64,000 bases of DNA from Salinilacustrithrix flava (GCA_024128875.1 JAMYFF010000001.1:744001-808000); one strand, 5' to 3'. Shown: positions 26,524 through 38,565, counted from the first letter of the stretch. Made by a program: numbers and translations. Notes: generated by a model not told the origin, from the letters alone.

Positions 26524-27434
26524 GTGAGGCCCGCGGCGTGGTCGGCGAGGAAGACGTCGTCGAGGCTGGAGCGCTGGCTGGTCAGGCCGTGCAGCGGCAG
26601 GCCGGCGTCGGCGACCGCCGCGACGATGGCGTCGAGGTCGTCGTCACCGGTGACCGGCACCTCGACGGTGCCGTCAGCCAGGAGGGTCGCCTCCCGACCG
26701 GCGAGCGCGGCGAGCAGATCCGTGCCCCGCCCGGCGGTGTCGACCCGCACGACCCCGGTCGTGTGCAGCAGCTCCTCGGTGCGGCCCGATGCGACGAGCC
26801 GGCCGGCGTCGATCATGACGACCTGGTCGCACGTCGTCTGCACGTCATCGAGCAGGTGGGTGGCCATGATCACCGAGATCCCGAACGTGCCGAGCCGGCG
26901 CACCAGGTCGAGCATCTCGTGGCGGCCCTGCGGGTCGAGCCCGGCGGTCGGCTCGTCGAGCAGCACCAGCTTCGGATCGGCCACCAGCGCCTGGGCCAGC
27001 TTCGCCCGCTGGCGCATGCCGGTGGAGAACCCCTCGATCGGCCGGAACCGCGCCTCATCCAGCCCCACCAGGTCGAGCACGTCGCTCGCCCGCTGGCGCG
27101 CCGCCCGGGCTGGGAGGCCGGCGATCTCCCCGAGCATGGACACGACGTCCGCCGCCGACTGATCGGTCGGCAGGCAGTCGTGCTCCGGCATGTACCCGAG
27201 CCGGGTCCGGACGCCGATGGGATCCAACCCGACGTCGATCCCGTCAACGATGACGGTCCCGGAGTCGGGCCGGGTCAGCCCGAGCAGGATCCGGAAGAAC
27301 GTCGACTTGCCGGCACCGTTGGCGCCGACGAGGCCGATGACCCCCGGCTCCAACGTCACGGCCAGCGAGTCGAGCGCTCGGACGGTGCCGTCGTAGGTCT
27401 TCGTGAGGTCGTCGACCTCGAGCAACGCCGCCAT
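26520..27434 (-). CDS. ABC transporter ATP-binding protein
   Basis: 304 residues, first gene of the operon. Walker A is GANGAGKSTF, the signature region FSTGMRQRAKLAQAL, Walker B LVLLDEPTAG and the switch His is in ATHLLDDVQ. It is a clear paralogue of the second ATPase, so the exporter may use a heterodimer of ATPases and permeases. No ribosome site precedes the ATG; a GAGACT hexamer seven bases upstream may be a weak leaderless -10. Confidence 0.9.
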   Translation of the reverse strand: MAALLEVDDLTKTYDGTVRALDSLAVTLEPGVIGLVGANGAGKSTFFRILLGLTRPDSGTVIVDGIDVGLDPIGVRTRLGYMPEHDCLPTDQSAADVVSMLGEIAGLPARAARQRASDVLDLVGLDEARFRPIEGFSTGMRQRAKLAQALVADPKLVLLDEPTAGLDPQGRHEMLDLVRRLGTFGISVIMATHLLDDVQTTCDQVVMIDAGRLVASGRTEELLHTTGVVRVDTAGRGTDLLAALAGREATLLADGTVEVPVTGDDDLDAIVAAVADAGLPLHGLTSQRSSLDDVFLADHAAGLT

Positions 27435-27479
27435 CGGCAGCAGTCTCTCAGACGCAAACCGTGCTCGTGCCCGCTCCTC

Positions 27480-29519
27480 TCAACGGATGATGGAGAAGCT
27501 GCCCGGAGCTGGGATCGGCGTGCTGTCGTTGGGGTTCGGCAGCATGTAGAGCGTGCCCTGGTTCTGTCGAAGGCGCCGTGCGATGAACTGAGCGTTTCGC
27601 GGCGAACTCACCGCTGGGCTTCGGAACTCGACGTTCATGCTCGGGCCGAAGAAGATGCCTTGTGTGACTACCTTCGCCCCAGCCTTGAGGTCGGTTGTGC
27701 CGCTGCCCTCGCTCCAGAAGAGCAAGTCCTCCAGGCCCCGTGGTGACGGCGGGACGCCAGACGTGGTGTTCGGCGCAGTCCAGTCGACGACGCCGTTGAA
27801 CTCGAGGCGGCCGGCATCAGCGATATTCCCTGTCTTCTTCGGGCAGGGCTCGTCCGTCGAGCAGTTGCCTCCGTTGATCGTCTGCTGCACCTGGTACCCA
27901 CTCGAGAGCGTGTCGCCGGCGGTGTAGACCATGGTGTTGCACATGGCCATGTTCCCGGCGGAGTCCAGGTTCGGCCCATCGTCTCCGAAGATCGCCAGTT
28001 CTGCCCAGCCGCTCTGCGCGCCCGTGGGGCACACCGTGTTGACCGATCCGCCCACTGCCAGGGTGGGAAGCGAGTTGCTGCGGATCCGAACGCTTCCGGT
28101 GTTGGCGACCGTGAAGCTGGACGAGTTCTTCATACTGTTGTCGTACCCATCGATGCCGCCGACGTAGATGCGCTCCACTCGCGTACCGAAATCGATGCCT
28201 CCGGCCACGCTCAGCTTTCCTCTGATCGTCACTTCAGCCACGTCGCCGATTGCCGCGGTGGTGAAGCTGAGCGACTGTCCGTTCGGCACCTTGACGTCGC
28301 CGTCGAAGACGATCCTGTTAGGTGTGCCGAGCACCGAGGCCACGTCGTCGATCCGACCAGTCGTATCGTCGTAGGTGTCACACCGGATGTACCAGTTGGC
28401 GGCGTCGGTGTCGGCGTCATCGAACGCGTTGAGATCGCAGTCGAGCCGCTTCCAGCCGTCCCCGACGGTGTCCGAGCTCACGGTAATGCTCGCGGCCGCT
28501 CTTGCCCGGCTGTGCAGGTCCGTCACTGCCGGGTTGGCCGTCGAGTTGAACTCCTCGTCGACCGGCACCCGTGACACGACGTCCCCGGGCTGGGGGGTGG
28601 CGTTCACACCGCCCGGGACCTCCTTGGCGGCGTTCGACGTCGCCACGACGTAGAGCAGTCCTTCGACGCCAGTGGACGGTGACGGATGGAGGTGGATGCT
28701 GGGGCCACCGCTCGACAGTGGCTTGCCGTAGACGGCCACGGAGTTGGCGGCGTTCCCGTTGCAGCCGCTGTTTGCGGTCGTGTCGACGTGGATCGTGCCC
28801 GGCTGATCGGTGGAGGGGATGCCAAGGATCTGGATACCGCCCACGTCTGCGCCGTTCGCGCTGGTGCCCAGAGCGTCACAGTCCGAACGCTCCAGGATCA
28901 GGAAGGCTGGGATGATCTTGTTGTCGTTGTCGAGCGTGGACCGGATGACCGCGTTAGCGGACGTCGTCAGCGAGCCGACGCCGATCACCCCGGCGAACGC
29001 CGTGTCGTCGACGCGCTGAACGGCGATGCGCATGCGTTGGCACTGGTCGGTACCGTCGTTGAGGCCATCGCCGGAGAAACGCGGATCCTCGATCTCCTCA
29101 GGGGGGATCGGCCAGCGCACCGTGACCGCATACGGGTCGTCGATAACCGTGGCGTTTGATGGGAGCGGCGTCGTCGCGGTGCAGCCAGCGATCGTCATGG
29201 GGAATGTGCTACACGCTGCGTCGATCTGAGCGTTCGTCGGGTTGAATCCGGTCGCGTTCGTCCGGATGGACGCCATGGCGGCCTTACAGGCATCCTGTGG
29301 CCTCGAGACCACGGTCCCTCCCGAAGTGGCGCCATATCCGGCCATCTCTCGCCCCGCCGAGAGCGACGCGAGGTCAGCGAGCTGCTGCTCGTCGCGCTTG
29401 GATGACCGGGCTTGGCCCAAATCCACCGTCATCGCCACGATGATCAAGATGACCGTGAGGCTGAGAGCGAAGATGAGGAGGAAGGCTCCACGTTCGCCAC
29501 GACGGACACGGGAACTCAT
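27480..29519 (-). CDS. TadG-like pilus-assembly/secreted protein
   Basis: 679 residues. The N-terminus RRGERGAFLLIFALSLTVILIIVAMTVDLG is the TadG-type single membrane anchor, and the rest should lie outside the membrane. The exterior part is Cys- and Asn-rich, and residues around 380-520 (VAEVTIRGKLSVAGGIDFG, VERIYVGGIDGYDNS, GSVRIRSNSLPTLAVGG) look like a beta-helix. Its ATG overlaps the TadE-like stop as TGATG. Third codon positions carry more A and T than neighbouring genes, suggesting acquisition. No tad ATPase or prepilin genes are in the window. Confidence 0.75.
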   Translation of the reverse strand: MSSRVRRGERGAFLLIFALSLTVILIIVAMTVDLGQARSSKRDEQQLADLASLSAGREMAGYGATSGGTVVSRPQDACKAAMASIRTNATGFNPTNAQIDAACSTFPMTIAGCTATTPLPSNATVIDDPYAVTVRWPIPPEEIEDPRFSGDGLNDGTDQCQRMRIAVQRVDDTAFAGVIGVGSLTTSANAVIRSTLDNDNKIIPAFLILERSDCDALGTSANGADVGGIQILGIPSTDQPGTIHVDTTANSGCNGNAANSVAVYGKPLSSGGPSIHLHPSPSTGVEGLLYVVATSNAAKEVPGGVNATPQPGDVVSRVPVDEEFNSTANPAVTDLHSRARAAASITVSSDTVGDGWKRLDCDLNAFDDADTDAANWYIRCDTYDDTTGRIDDVASVLGTPNRIVFDGDVKVPNGQSLSFTTAAIGDVAEVTIRGKLSVAGGIDFGTRVERIYVGGIDGYDNSMKNSSSFTVANTGSVRIRSNSLPTLAVGGSVNTVCPTGAQSGWAELAIFGDDGPNLDSAGNMAMCNTMVYTAGDTLSSGYQVQQTINGGNCSTDEPCPKKTGNIADAGRLEFNGVVDWTAPNTTSGVPPSPRGLEDLLFWSEGSGTTDLKAGAKVVTQGIFFGPSMNVEFRSPAVSSPRNAQFIARRLRQNQGTLYMLPNPNDSTPIPAPGSFSIIR

Positions 29520-30034
29520 CACAAGTCGCCCTCCGAGCGGGCAGTGGCTTCGCTCTCGAGGGTGACCTCGTAGCTTCCGAACAACACGAGATCGATCTTG
29601 GCGGGCTTCCTCGCGGTGACCTGCACGCGCAACCCTTCATCGACCGCAGTGACGATGTACTCCTGTCCCTGGATGCAAGGGTCGTTGTCGTCGTCGGTCG
29701 AGTACTCGGTGTCCGGTGACACGACCTCCAAGCCACCTTCGCTGCCGATCACGAGCGAGACGCAGACATCGCCTTCGACCAACGAGCCAGTTGATCTCTC
29801 CACGATGAGTTCACGTACGGCTTCCGCCCACGTGCGGCCGGCGAACTCTTGATCGGGTGCTACCGCCGCGGCATAGCGAGCGCCCTCGCGAGTGGCGTGC
29901 GTCATCTGCTGCTTCTCGTTCAACGCCAGCCCGGCTGTGATCCCTCCGAATAGGAGCATCGCGAAGACCGGTAGCAGCAAGGCGAACTCGACGAGAGAGG
30001 CCCCTCCGTCACGCCGTTTCATTGGTCTTGCCAT
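29519..30034 (-). CDS. TadE-like protein
   Basis: 171 residues. The N-terminus KRRDGGASLVEFALLLPVFAMLLFGGI is the TadE-type prepilin-like anchor with the conserved Glu five residues into the helix. The exterior part contains two Cys in DVCVS and DPCIQG. ATG 30034 has GAGG seven bases upstream; other in-frame ATGs upstream have none. Paired with the TadG-like gene, both with relaxed third-position GC. Role may be a pilus-associated pseudopilin, but this is by family only. Confidence 0.75.
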   Translation of the reverse strand: MARPMKRRDGGASLVEFALLLPVFAMLLFGGITAGLALNEKQQMTHATREGARYAAAVAPDQEFAGRTWAEAVRELIVERSTGSLVEGDVCVSLVIGSEGGLEVVSPDTEYSTDDDNDPCIQGQEYIVTAVDEGLRVQVTARKPAKIDLVLFGSYEVTLESEATARSEGDL

Positions 30035-30343
30035 GGCTCGCCTCGCCCCGTCGCGCTCGCGCGCACGCACATTCCCAGGGCGGAGAGTACTGGGCCATAC
30101 GGCCTAGGTGTCAGCGGAGATCCGGCCTTCTCGGCAGTCGCAGCGGAGGACGCACGCCGATCGGGGTCCAGCGGCCTGGCGGACCGCGGATCGTGCGGTA
30201 GAGGTCACGGATCGAGCGGGAATGTCGAAGTTGTCAACTCCACACTCAAGTTTTATGCTGGCACAGCGCAACCGGCCTGGAACCGAGGGTCGGCGCCACT
30301 TCCCTGACCCCATCCGAAGTCCCGTTCCACTTGGAGGAACCCC
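30035..30343. promoter_or_regulatory. Intergenic region with the dnaK promoter
   Basis: A 309-base gap between divergent tadE and dnaK. TTGTCA (30231-30236) and TATGCT (30254-30259) are separated by 17 bases, an excellent promoter for dnaK. The spacer holds ACTCAAG (30244-30250), one half of the actinobacterial HAIR operator bound by HspR; the other half is degenerate. The dnaK ribosome site GGAGGA is at 30333-30338. Nothing else recognisable. Confidence 0.75.
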
Positions 30344-32178
<1,835 letters not shown>

Positions 32179-32182
<4 letters not shown>

Positions 32183-32766
32183 TCGACGTGGCCGACGACG
32201 ACCTCACCCCAACCGACGACGTCGACGACCCCGCCCACGTGTCCGAGGCACTCGCCTCGGACGCGGAGGCGGTGGCCGAGTCGGTCGACGCCCACGCTGA
32301 TGCCGACCACCACCTGGCTGACGACCCGCTCGACTTCACCCCCGAGCAGCTCGACGCCCTGGTGGCCGAGCGCGACGAGTTCCTCGACGCGTACCGGCGC
32401 ACGGCGGCCGACTTCGACAACTACCGCAAGCAGGTCCAGAAGCGGATCACCGACGAGGTGGCCCGCAGCCAGGGCAGCTTCGTGGAGCGCATGCTCCCCG
32501 TGCTCGACGCCATCGAGGCGGCGCAGGCCCACGCCGGCGACGGCGAGGCCGGTGTCGAAGCGGTGTCCAAGTCGCTGTTCGGGTTCCTCGAGAAGGAGGG
32601 CCTCGAGCGGGTCGCCCCTGCCGGCGAGCCCTTCGACCCCAACTTGGCCGAGGCCGTCATGCACGAGGAAGGCGACGGCGAACCCACCGTCGTCGAGGTC
32701 CTCCGCACCGGCTACCTGTGGAACGGGCGTGTCATCCGCGCCGCCATGGTCAAGGTCGCCGGCTGA
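32179..32766 (+). CDS. grpE: Nucleotide exchange factor GrpE
   Basis: Releases ADP from DnaK, 195 residues. The first 50 residues are strongly acidic and Ala/His-rich. The coiled coil and conserved [22 protein letters not shown] follow, and the C-terminal beta domain contains [43 protein letters not shown]. The GTG start overlaps the dnaK stop as GTGA. Confidence 0.96.
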
Positions 32767-32803
32767 ACGTGTTCGAATGAGTCCGCATCTGAGGAGGTGA
32801 GTC

Positions 32804-33937
32804 GTGGCACCCCAGCGTGAATGGTTCGAGAAGGACTACTACAAGGTGCTCGGGGTGTCCGACTCCGCCACCAAGGCCGAGATCACCAAGGCGTACCGGA
32901 AGCTGGCGCGAGAGAGCCATCCCGACCAGCACCCCGGCGACACCGCCGCCGAGGACCGCTTCAAGGAGATCTCCGCGGCCTACGACGTGCTCGGCGACGA
33001 CGCCAAGCGCAAGGAGTACGACGAGGTCCGCCGCATGGGGCCCCTCGGGGGCATGGGCGGCGGACGCGGCGGAGGCGGTCAGCCCGGCGGGTTCCGCTTC
33101 GAAGACGCCAGCGACCTCGGCGACCTGTTCGGTGGCCTCTTCAACCGCGGACGCGGCGGGGGAGGCGGCGGCGGTCGCACCCGGCGCGGCACCGGCCCCC
33201 AGCGCGGCGCCGACCTGCAGTCCGAGCTGCACCTCACCTTCGAGGATGCGGTCTCGGGCGTCACCACGGCCGTGCACCTCACCTCCGAGGCGGCGTGCTC
33301 GCGCTGCTCCGGCAACGGCGCCGAACCCGGCACCACCCCGCTCGTCTGCACCAACTGCGGCGGGCGCGGTGTGCTCGACGACAACCAGGGGTTCTTCTCC
33401 TTCTCCCAGCCCTGCCCCACCTGCCAGGGCCGGGGCACCATCGTGGAGACCCCGTGCACCAACTGCCGGGGCAGCGGCATCGAGCACCGACCCCGCGAGG
33501 TCAAGGTGCGGGTGCCCGCCGGCGTCCAGGACGGCCAGCGCATCCGGCTCAAGGGCCGCGGTGGCCCCGGTCGCAACGGCGGGCCGCCCGGCGACCTGCA
33601 CGTCATCGTGCACGTCGGGCCCCACCGCCTGTTCGGGCGCTCCGGCGACGACCTCACCCTCACCGTGCCGGTCACCTTCGCCGAGGCCGCCCTCGGCGCC
33701 GACATCGAGGTGCCGACCCTGGACGAGCCGGTGAAGATCCGCGTGCCCGCCGGCACGAAGTCGGGCAAGGTGTTCCGCGTGGGTGGCAAGGGGGTGTCCC
33801 GCAACGGCAAGACCGGCTCGCTGCTCGTGACCATCGAGGTGGCGGTGCCCGCCAAGCTCTCCCGGGACGAGCGCAAGGCGATCGAGGCGCTCGCCTCGCT
33901 CGAGACCGAATCGCCCCGCAAGCACCTGGGCGTCTGA
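32804..33937 (+). CDS. dnaJ: Co-chaperone DnaJ (Hsp40)
   Basis: Stimulates DnaK ATPase, 377 residues from GTG 32804 (AGGAGG six bases upstream). The J domain has the HPD tripeptide in [13 protein letters not shown] Gly/Phe-rich linker with two poly-Gly runs follows. The zinc-binding domain has all four CxxCxGxG repeats ([32 protein letters not shown]). The C-terminal substrate domains end in SPRKHLGV. It lies between grpE and hspR. Confidence 0.97.
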   Translation: MAPQREWFEKDYYKVLGVSDSATKAEITKAYRKLARESHPDQHPGDTAAEDRFKEISAAYDVLGDDAKRKEYDEVRRMGPLGGMGGGRGGGGQPGGFRFEDASDLGDLFGGLFNRGRGGGGGGGRTRRGTGPQRGADLQSELHLTFEDAVSGVTTAVHLTSEAACSRCSGNGAEPGTTPLVCTNCGGRGVLDDNQGFFSFSQPCPTCQGRGTIVETPCTNCRGSGIEHRPREVKVRVPAGVQDGQRIRLKGRGGPGRNGGPPGDLHVIVHVGPHRLFGRSGDDLTLTVPVTFAEAALGADIEVPTLDEPVKIRVPAGTKSGKVFRVGGKGVSRNGKTGSLLVTIEVAVPAKLSRDERKAIEALASLETESPRKHLGV

Positions 33938-33951
33938 AGGGGAGGACGACC

Positions 33952-34362
33952 ATGACGACCGAACCATCGAGGCCCGAGGGTCGCTTCCACGCCCGGGCCG
34001 TCTACGTCATCTCCGTCGCGGCCGAGCTCGCCGGCGTCCACCCCCAGACCCTGCGCATCTACGAGCGCAAGGGCCTGGTCGACCCGGCCCGCACCAGCGG
34101 CGGCAGCCGCCGCTACTCCGACGCCGACATCGAACAGCTCCGTCGCATCTCCGAGCTCACCGACGAGGGCCTCAACCTCGCCGGCGTGAAGAAGGTGCTC
34201 GCCCTCGAGGCCGAGCTGGAGGACCTGCGCGCCGAGCTTGCCGACGCCCGCCGGGCCGTCGGCGAGGCCGTCGAGTCCACCCACCGCCACTACCGACGAG
34301 ACCTCGTGCCGCTCCGCCAGGAGGTCGCCGTGTTCGGCCGGATCAACCTGCCGGAGCGCTGA
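33952..34362 (+). CDS. hspR: MerR-family heat-shock repressor HspR
   Basis: 136 residues. The MerR-type helix-turn-helix and wing read [51 protein letters not shown] coiled coil from [21 protein letters not shown] follows. In other actinobacteria HspR binds HAIR operators with DnaK as co-repressor. Half-HAIR sequences are present at the dnaK and clpB promoters here. ATG is preceded by GGGGAGG. Last gene of the dnaK operon. Confidence 0.92.
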   Translation: MTTEPSRPEGRFHARAVYVISVAAELAGVHPQTLRIYERKGLVDPARTSGGSRRYSDADIEQLRRISELTDEGLNLAGVKKVLALEAELEDLRAELADARRAVGEAVESTHRHYRRDLVPLRQEVAVFGRINLPER

Positions 34363-34368
34363 TCGAAA

Positions 34369-34410
34369 CTTGAGTGGGGCGTTGTCAGGTTTCCTGAGTG
34401 AGAGTAGCCT
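34369..34410 (+). promoter_or_regulatory. clpB promoter with HAIR half-site, leaderless
   Basis: CTTGAGT (34369-34375) is a perfect HAIR half. TTGTCA (34382-34387) and TAGCCT (34405-34410) with a 17-base spacer form the promoter. The clpB ATG at 34417 is six bases after the -10, so the mRNA should be leaderless. The -35 is identical to the dnaK promoter. Confidence 0.75.
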
Positions 34411-34416
34411 GGAGCC

Positions 34417-36915
34417 ATGCCGCTGGACCCGAACAAGTGGACCCTGAAGACCCAGGAGGCGTTCTCCGCTGCGGTCGAGCAGGCCAAGTCGCTCAACAAC
34501 CCCGAGGTCACCGCCGACCACCTCCTGGCTGCGCTCCTGCGCCAGACCGACGGCGGGATCGCCCTTCCGATCCTGGAGAAGGTCGGTGTCGACCACCGCT
34601 CGGTGCGCAACGCCGCCGACGAGGCCATCGCCAAGCTGCCCAAGGCCTACGGGGGCTCCGAGCCCCGCCTGTCACGGGAGCTGTCGACGGTGATGACCAC
34701 CGCCGAGGCGGCCAAGACCGAGCTCGGTGACGAGTACCTCTCCGTCGAGCACCTGCTGCTCGGCCTCACCGAGAAGCTCGGCGTCACCAAGGACGACCTG
34801 CTGTCGGGCATGCGCGAGGTGCGCGGCTCGCACCGGGTCACCAGCCAGAACCCCGAGGACCAGTACCAGGCGCTGGAGAAGTACGGGCGCGACCTCACCG
34901 CCGCGGCCCGCGCCGGCAAGCTCGACCCGGTCATCGGTCGAGATGAGGAGATCCGCCGGGTCATCCAGGTGCTGTCGCGTCGCACCAAGAACAACCCGGT
35001 GCTCATCGGCGAGCCCGGCGTCGGCAAGACCGCCATCGTCGAGGGCCTCGCTCGTCGCGTGGTCGAGGGCGACGTGCCCGAGACCCTGAAGGACAAGAAG
35101 GTCGTCAGCCTCGACGTGTCGTCCATGGTCGCGGGCGCCAAGTACCGCGGCGAGTTCGAGGAGCGGCTCAAGGCCGTCCTCAAGGAGATCACCGACTCCG
35201 AAGGTCAGGTCATCACCTTCATCGACGAGATGCACACCGTCGTCGGGGCCGGCGCGTCCGAGGGCTCCACCGGTGCGGGCGACATGCTCAAGCCGATGCT
35301 GGCCCGCGGCGAGCTGCGCATGATCGGCGCCACCACGCTGGACGAGTTCCGCAAGTACGTGGAGAAGGACCCGGCCCTCGAGCGCCGCTTCCAGCAGGTG
35401 TTCGTCGGCGAGCCCTCGGTCGAGGACTCCGTCGCCATCCTTCGCGGTCTGAAGGAGCGCTACGAGGTGCACCACGGCGTGCGCATCCAGGACGCTGCCC
35501 TCGTCGCCGCTGCCGCCCTGTCGGACCGCTACCTCACCGGGCGCTTCCTGCCCGACAAGGCCATCGACCTCATCGACGAGGCCGCCTCCAAGCTGCGCAT
35601 CGAGATCGACTCGCTGCCCACCGAGATCGACGTGGTCGAGCGACGCATCCGCCAGCTCGAGATCGAGCGGGTCGCCCTGGCCAAGGAGACCGACGCGCCC
35701 TCCGTGGCCCGCCTCGAGGACCTCGACCAGGAGCTCGCCAACCTGCGCGAGGAGCGCGACGGCATGCTCGCCCACTGGGACCGCGAGAAGCACGCCATCG
35801 GCGAGATCCGCGCCCTCAAGGAGGAGATGGAGACCCTGCGCGAGCGCCTCGAGCGCGAGCAGGACCTCGAGAAGGCCGCCGAGATCCGCTACGGCCGCAT
35901 CCCCGAGCTGGAGCGCCAGGTCGACGACGCCACCAAGCGCCTCACCGAGCTGCAGTCCGAGTCGCGCATGCTCAAGGAGGAGGTCGACGAGGAGGACGTC
36001 GCCGAGATCGTCTCCCGCTGGACCGGCGTGCCCGTGTCGCGCCTCATGGAGGGCGAGATGGCCAAGCTCGTCCGCATGGAGGAGGTCCTCCACGAGCGGG
36101 TCATCGGTCAGGACGAAGCCGTCGAGGCCGTGGCCAAGGCCATCCGCCGCAGCCGGGCCGGCCTCTCCGACCCGCACCGCCCGATCGGTTCGTTCCTGTT
36201 CCTCGGCCCGACCGGTGTCGGCAAGACCGAGCTCGCCCGCACGCTCGCCGACTTCCTCTTCGACGACGAGCGGGCCATGGTCCGCATCGACATGAGCGAG
36301 TACATGGAGAAGCACTCCGTGTCCCGCCTGGTCGGTGCGCCCCCCGGCTACGTCGGCCACGAGGAGGGCGGCCAGCTCACCGAGCTCGTCCGGCGCCGGC
36401 CCTACTCCGTCGTCCTGCTGGACGAGCTCGAGAAGGCCCACCCCGACGTCTTCAACATCCTGCTGCAGGTGCTCGACGACGGGCGCCTCACCGACAGCCA
36501 GGGCCGCACGGTCGACTTCGCCAACACCGTGCTGATCATGACGTCGAACATGCCGGGCGACCCCCGGGACCACCTGCGCCCCGAGTTCATCAACCGCATC
36601 GACGACATCGTCCGGTTCCGTGAGCTCACCGAGGCCGACCTGGCTCCGATCGTCGAGATCCAGCTCGGTCACCTGCACCAGCGCCTCGCCGACCGCCGCA
36701 TCACCCTCGAGGTGACCGACGCGGCCAAGGAGAAGCTGGCGGCGCTCGGCTACGACCCGGCCTACGGGGCCCGCCCGCTCAAGCGGGTCATCCAGCGGGA
36801 GGTCGCCGACCGCATCGCCGGCGCCATCCTCGAGGGCCGCCTCGTCGACGGCGACGTCGCCACCCTCGACGTCTCCGGCGACGAGCTCAGCCTCGAGACC
36901 ACCCAACCCGTCTGA
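34417..36915 (+). CDS. clpB: ATP-dependent disaggregase ClpB
   Basis: Hsp104-type disaggregase of 832 residues that works with DnaK. It has the Clp N domain, a first AAA domain ([30 protein letters not shown]), the middle coiled-coil domain (about 390-500), and a second AAA domain ([28 protein letters not shown]). Between TSN and [14 protein letters not shown] there are only nine residues, against about 18-30 in ClpB of M. tuberculosis or E. coli. It has its own promoter after hspR, and a strong hairpin follows. Confidence 0.97.
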   Translation: MPLDPNKWTLKTQEAFSAAVEQAKSLNNPEVTADHLLAALLRQTDGGIALPILEKVGVDHRSVRNAADEAIAKLPKAYGGSEPRLSRELSTVMTTAEAAKTELGDEYLSVEHLLLGLTEKLGVTKDDLLSGMREVRGSHRVTSQNPEDQYQALEKYGRDLTAAARAGKLDPVIGRDEEIRRVIQVLSRRTKNNPVLIGEPGVGKTAIVEGLARRVVEGDVPETLKDKKVVSLDVSSMVAGAKYRGEFEERLKAVLKEITDSEGQVITFIDEMHTVVGAGASEGSTGAGDMLKPMLARGELRMIGATTLDEFRKYVEKDPALERRFQQVFVGEPSVEDSVAILRGLKERYEVHHGVRIQDAALVAAAALSDRYLTGRFLPDKAIDLIDEAASKLRIEIDSLPTEIDVVERRIRQLEIERVALAKETDAPSVARLEDLDQELANLREERDGMLAHWDREKHAIGEIRALKEEMETLRERLEREQDLEKAAEIRYGRIPELERQVDDATKRLTELQSESRMLKEEVDEEDVAEIVSRWTGVPVSRLMEGEMAKLVRMEEVLHERVIGQDEAVEAVAKAIRRSRAGLSDPHRPIGSFLFLGPTGVGKTELARTLADFLFDDERAMVRIDMSEYMEKHSVSRLVGAPPGYVGHEEGGQLTELVRRRPYSVVLLDELEKAHPDVFNILLQVLDDGRLTDSQGRTVDFANTVLIMTSNMPGDPRDHLRPEFINRIDDIVRFRELTEADLAPIVEIQLGHLHQRLADRRITLEVTDAAKEKLAALGYDPAYGARPLKRVIQREVADRIAGAILEGRLVDGDVATLDVSGDELSLETTQPV

Positions 36916-36956
36916 ACACCTCCGGGACCGGCAGCGACTGCGGAACCGCCGTAGGA

Positions 36957-37013
36957 AAACTGGCAGCGGCCACGGAACACGAAGCCCGTGCGTTCCGTGG
37001 CCGCTGCCAGTTT
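36957..37013. terminator. 22-bp perfect stem-loop after clpB; member of a dispersed repeat
   Basis: Arms 36957-36978 and 36992-37013 are perfect inverted repeats of 22 bases with a 13-base loop, between convergent clpB and the VOC gene. A T-run is missing but the stem is very stable. The right arm recurs nearly exactly at 48038-48059 and in part at 62301-62316. Confidence 0.8.
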
Positions 37014-38050
37014 CAGTCGGTGGCGCCGCCGGCGTAGGTCCCGAAGCTCCAGGCGTTGCCCTCGGGGTCGCGCACGGAGAAGCCCATGCCGCCGGGGTCG
37101 TAGTGCGGTTCCTCCGGCTCGCGGATGACGTCGACGCCGGCTGCTCGGCAGCGCTCCCACACGGCGTGCGGGTCGGCGGTGACGACGTAGAGGCCGTTGC
37201 GCCCGGGCGGGGGGAGGAACGGGTTGCCCTCGTCGGCAGCGGAGATGCCGACGATGCCGCCCTCGGGCCAGCGGTACTCGCTGTGCACGATCCCGCCCTC
37301 CTCGTCACGCACCAGCACGAGCTCCTCGAAGCCGAGCACCTGGGTGACGAAGCGGATCCCGACCTCCGGGTCCGTGTACGTCATCGATCCCCAGATGCCG
37401 TCCACGTAGGGCTGGCCGTCGCGGCTCGCTCCGGCGGCGACGTCGACCCGGTACGGGCTGCCCTCGGACCGGGCGGCGTACTCGTCGAGGGAGACGTCCT
37501 CGATCGGCTGGGACAGCATCCAGCGGTGGCCGTAGGGATCGAGGAGGGTGCCGTGGCGCGCGCCGTGGGGCTGGTCCTCGGGCTCGCGCTGCGGGGTGGC
37601 GCCCGCAGCGACGGCCCGGGCGAACATCGCGTCCACGTCGGTCACCGTGAGGTGCATGGCGTAGGGCGTGCCGCCGAGCGTCGTCGGGGACACCACGTCC
37701 ATCGCCGGGTGCTCGTCGGAGAGGTAGAAGACGGCGTCGCCGATGCGGAACTCGGCGTGGCCCAGCAGCCCGTCGGGTCCGACGACCCGGAACTGCTCCT
37801 CGGCGCCGAACGCCTGCGTGTACCAGGTGAGGGCACCGACGGCGTCGCTCGCCGTGAGGTAGGGGATGACCGCGGTCGCGGTCGCGGTGGTGGGCATGGG
37901 CTTCCTCCGTGGAAGGGCGATCGGTGGTGCGGTGTCGGCCGGGTCGAGGTCGAGGGCGTCGAGCAGCCGGGCGCGCAGGGCGCGGGTGAAGCTCGGGCGG
38001 GGCTGCTGGGGCCCGGTCGGTGACGCGAGGGCGTCGAAGGGGTCGGTCAT
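37013..38050 (-). CDS. Tandem VOC (glyoxalase-like) protein with N-terminal extension
   Basis: 345 residues. Residues 1-50 (MTDPFDALASPTGPQQPRPSFTRALRARLLDAL) are a conserved-looking leader. Two vicinal-oxygen-chelate domains follow. The first (about 55-185) ends DPYGHRWMLSQ and the second (about 215-340) ends RDPEGNAWSFGTYAG. Substrate unknown. The ATG overlaps the ECF sigma gene stop (ATGA). This sigma-VOC pairing suggests that the sigma factor and the VOC protein work in one response. The stop codon overlaps the last base of the hairpin. Confidence 0.82.
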   Translation of the reverse strand: MTDPFDALASPTGPQQPRPSFTRALRARLLDALDLDPADTAPPIALPRRKPMPTTATATAVIPYLTASDAVGALTWYTQAFGAEEQFRVVGPDGLLGHAEFRIGDAVFYLSDEHPAMDVVSPTTLGGTPYAMHLTVTDVDAMFARAVAAGATPQREPEDQPHGARHGTLLDPYGHRWMLSQPIEDVSLDEYAARSEGSPYRVDVAAGASRDGQPYVDGIWGSMTYTDPEVGIRFVTQVLGFEELVLVRDEEGGIVHSEYRWPEGGIVGISAADEGNPFLPPPGRNGLYVVTADPHAVWERCRAAGVDVIREPEEPHYDPGGMGFSVRDPEGNAWSFGTYAGGATD

Positions 38051-38565
38051 CGAGCCGGCCTCCCGTTCTCGTAGCTGGCCCGGAACGCGGCCCTGGCGCG
38101 GACCAGCAGCACCTCGGTGGCGCCCTCGGTCCGGCCGAGGCACGCCGCCACCTCGCGCACGGGCAGGCCGTCGAGGTAGCGGAGCGCCAGCGCGCTGCGA
38201 TGGTGGCCGCCGAGCGCCGCCAGCGTCTCGTGCGCGGCGAGCACGTCGAGGTGCACGTCCCACTCGTCGTCCGAGGTCGGTGGTCGGTCGAGCTCGGTGG
38301 TGAGGCGCTGGTCCCGCTCGCTGCGCCGCCAGTGGTCGACCAGCTTGTGGCGGGCGACGCCGATAAGCCAGGCCACGCTCAGGTGCGGCACCGCCCCACG
38401 CCGCACGGCATCGACCGCGGCCAGGAACGTCTCCGACGTGAGGTCCTCGGCCACCGACGCCGACCCGCAGCGCGCCGCGAGGTATCCGTACACCTCGGGC
38501 AACGCCCGGTCGTAGAGGTCGACGAGGGCGTGGCGCTGGTCCGGGGTCGCAGGCAGCTCGCTCAC
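38047..38565 (-). CDS. ECF-type RNA polymerase sigma factor
   Basis: 172 residues. Region 2 is LYDRALPEVYGYLAARCGSASVAEDLTSETFLAAVDAVRRG with WLIGVARHKLVDHWRR. Region 4 is HHRSALALRYLDGLPVREVAACLGRTEGATEVLLVRARAAFRASY. No anti-sigma gene is adjacent. ATGs at 38577 and 38568 are in frame. The GGAGG formed across them is best spaced for GTG 38565, which I chose. Divergent from the amidase gene. Confidence 0.88.
   Translation of the reverse strand: MSELPATPDQRHALVDLYDRALPEVYGYLAARCGSASVAEDLTSETFLAAVDAVRRGAVPHLSVAWLIGVARHKLVDHWRRSERDQRLTTELDRPPTSDDEWDVHLDVLAAHETLAALGGHHRSALALRYLDGLPVREVAACLGRTEGATEVLLVRARAAFRASYENGRPAR

Noticed and set aside
30231..30250. A complete HAIR operator at dnaK
   Set aside because: Only the ACTCAAG half is perfect; the other half matches in about three of seven positions, so I report a half-site only.
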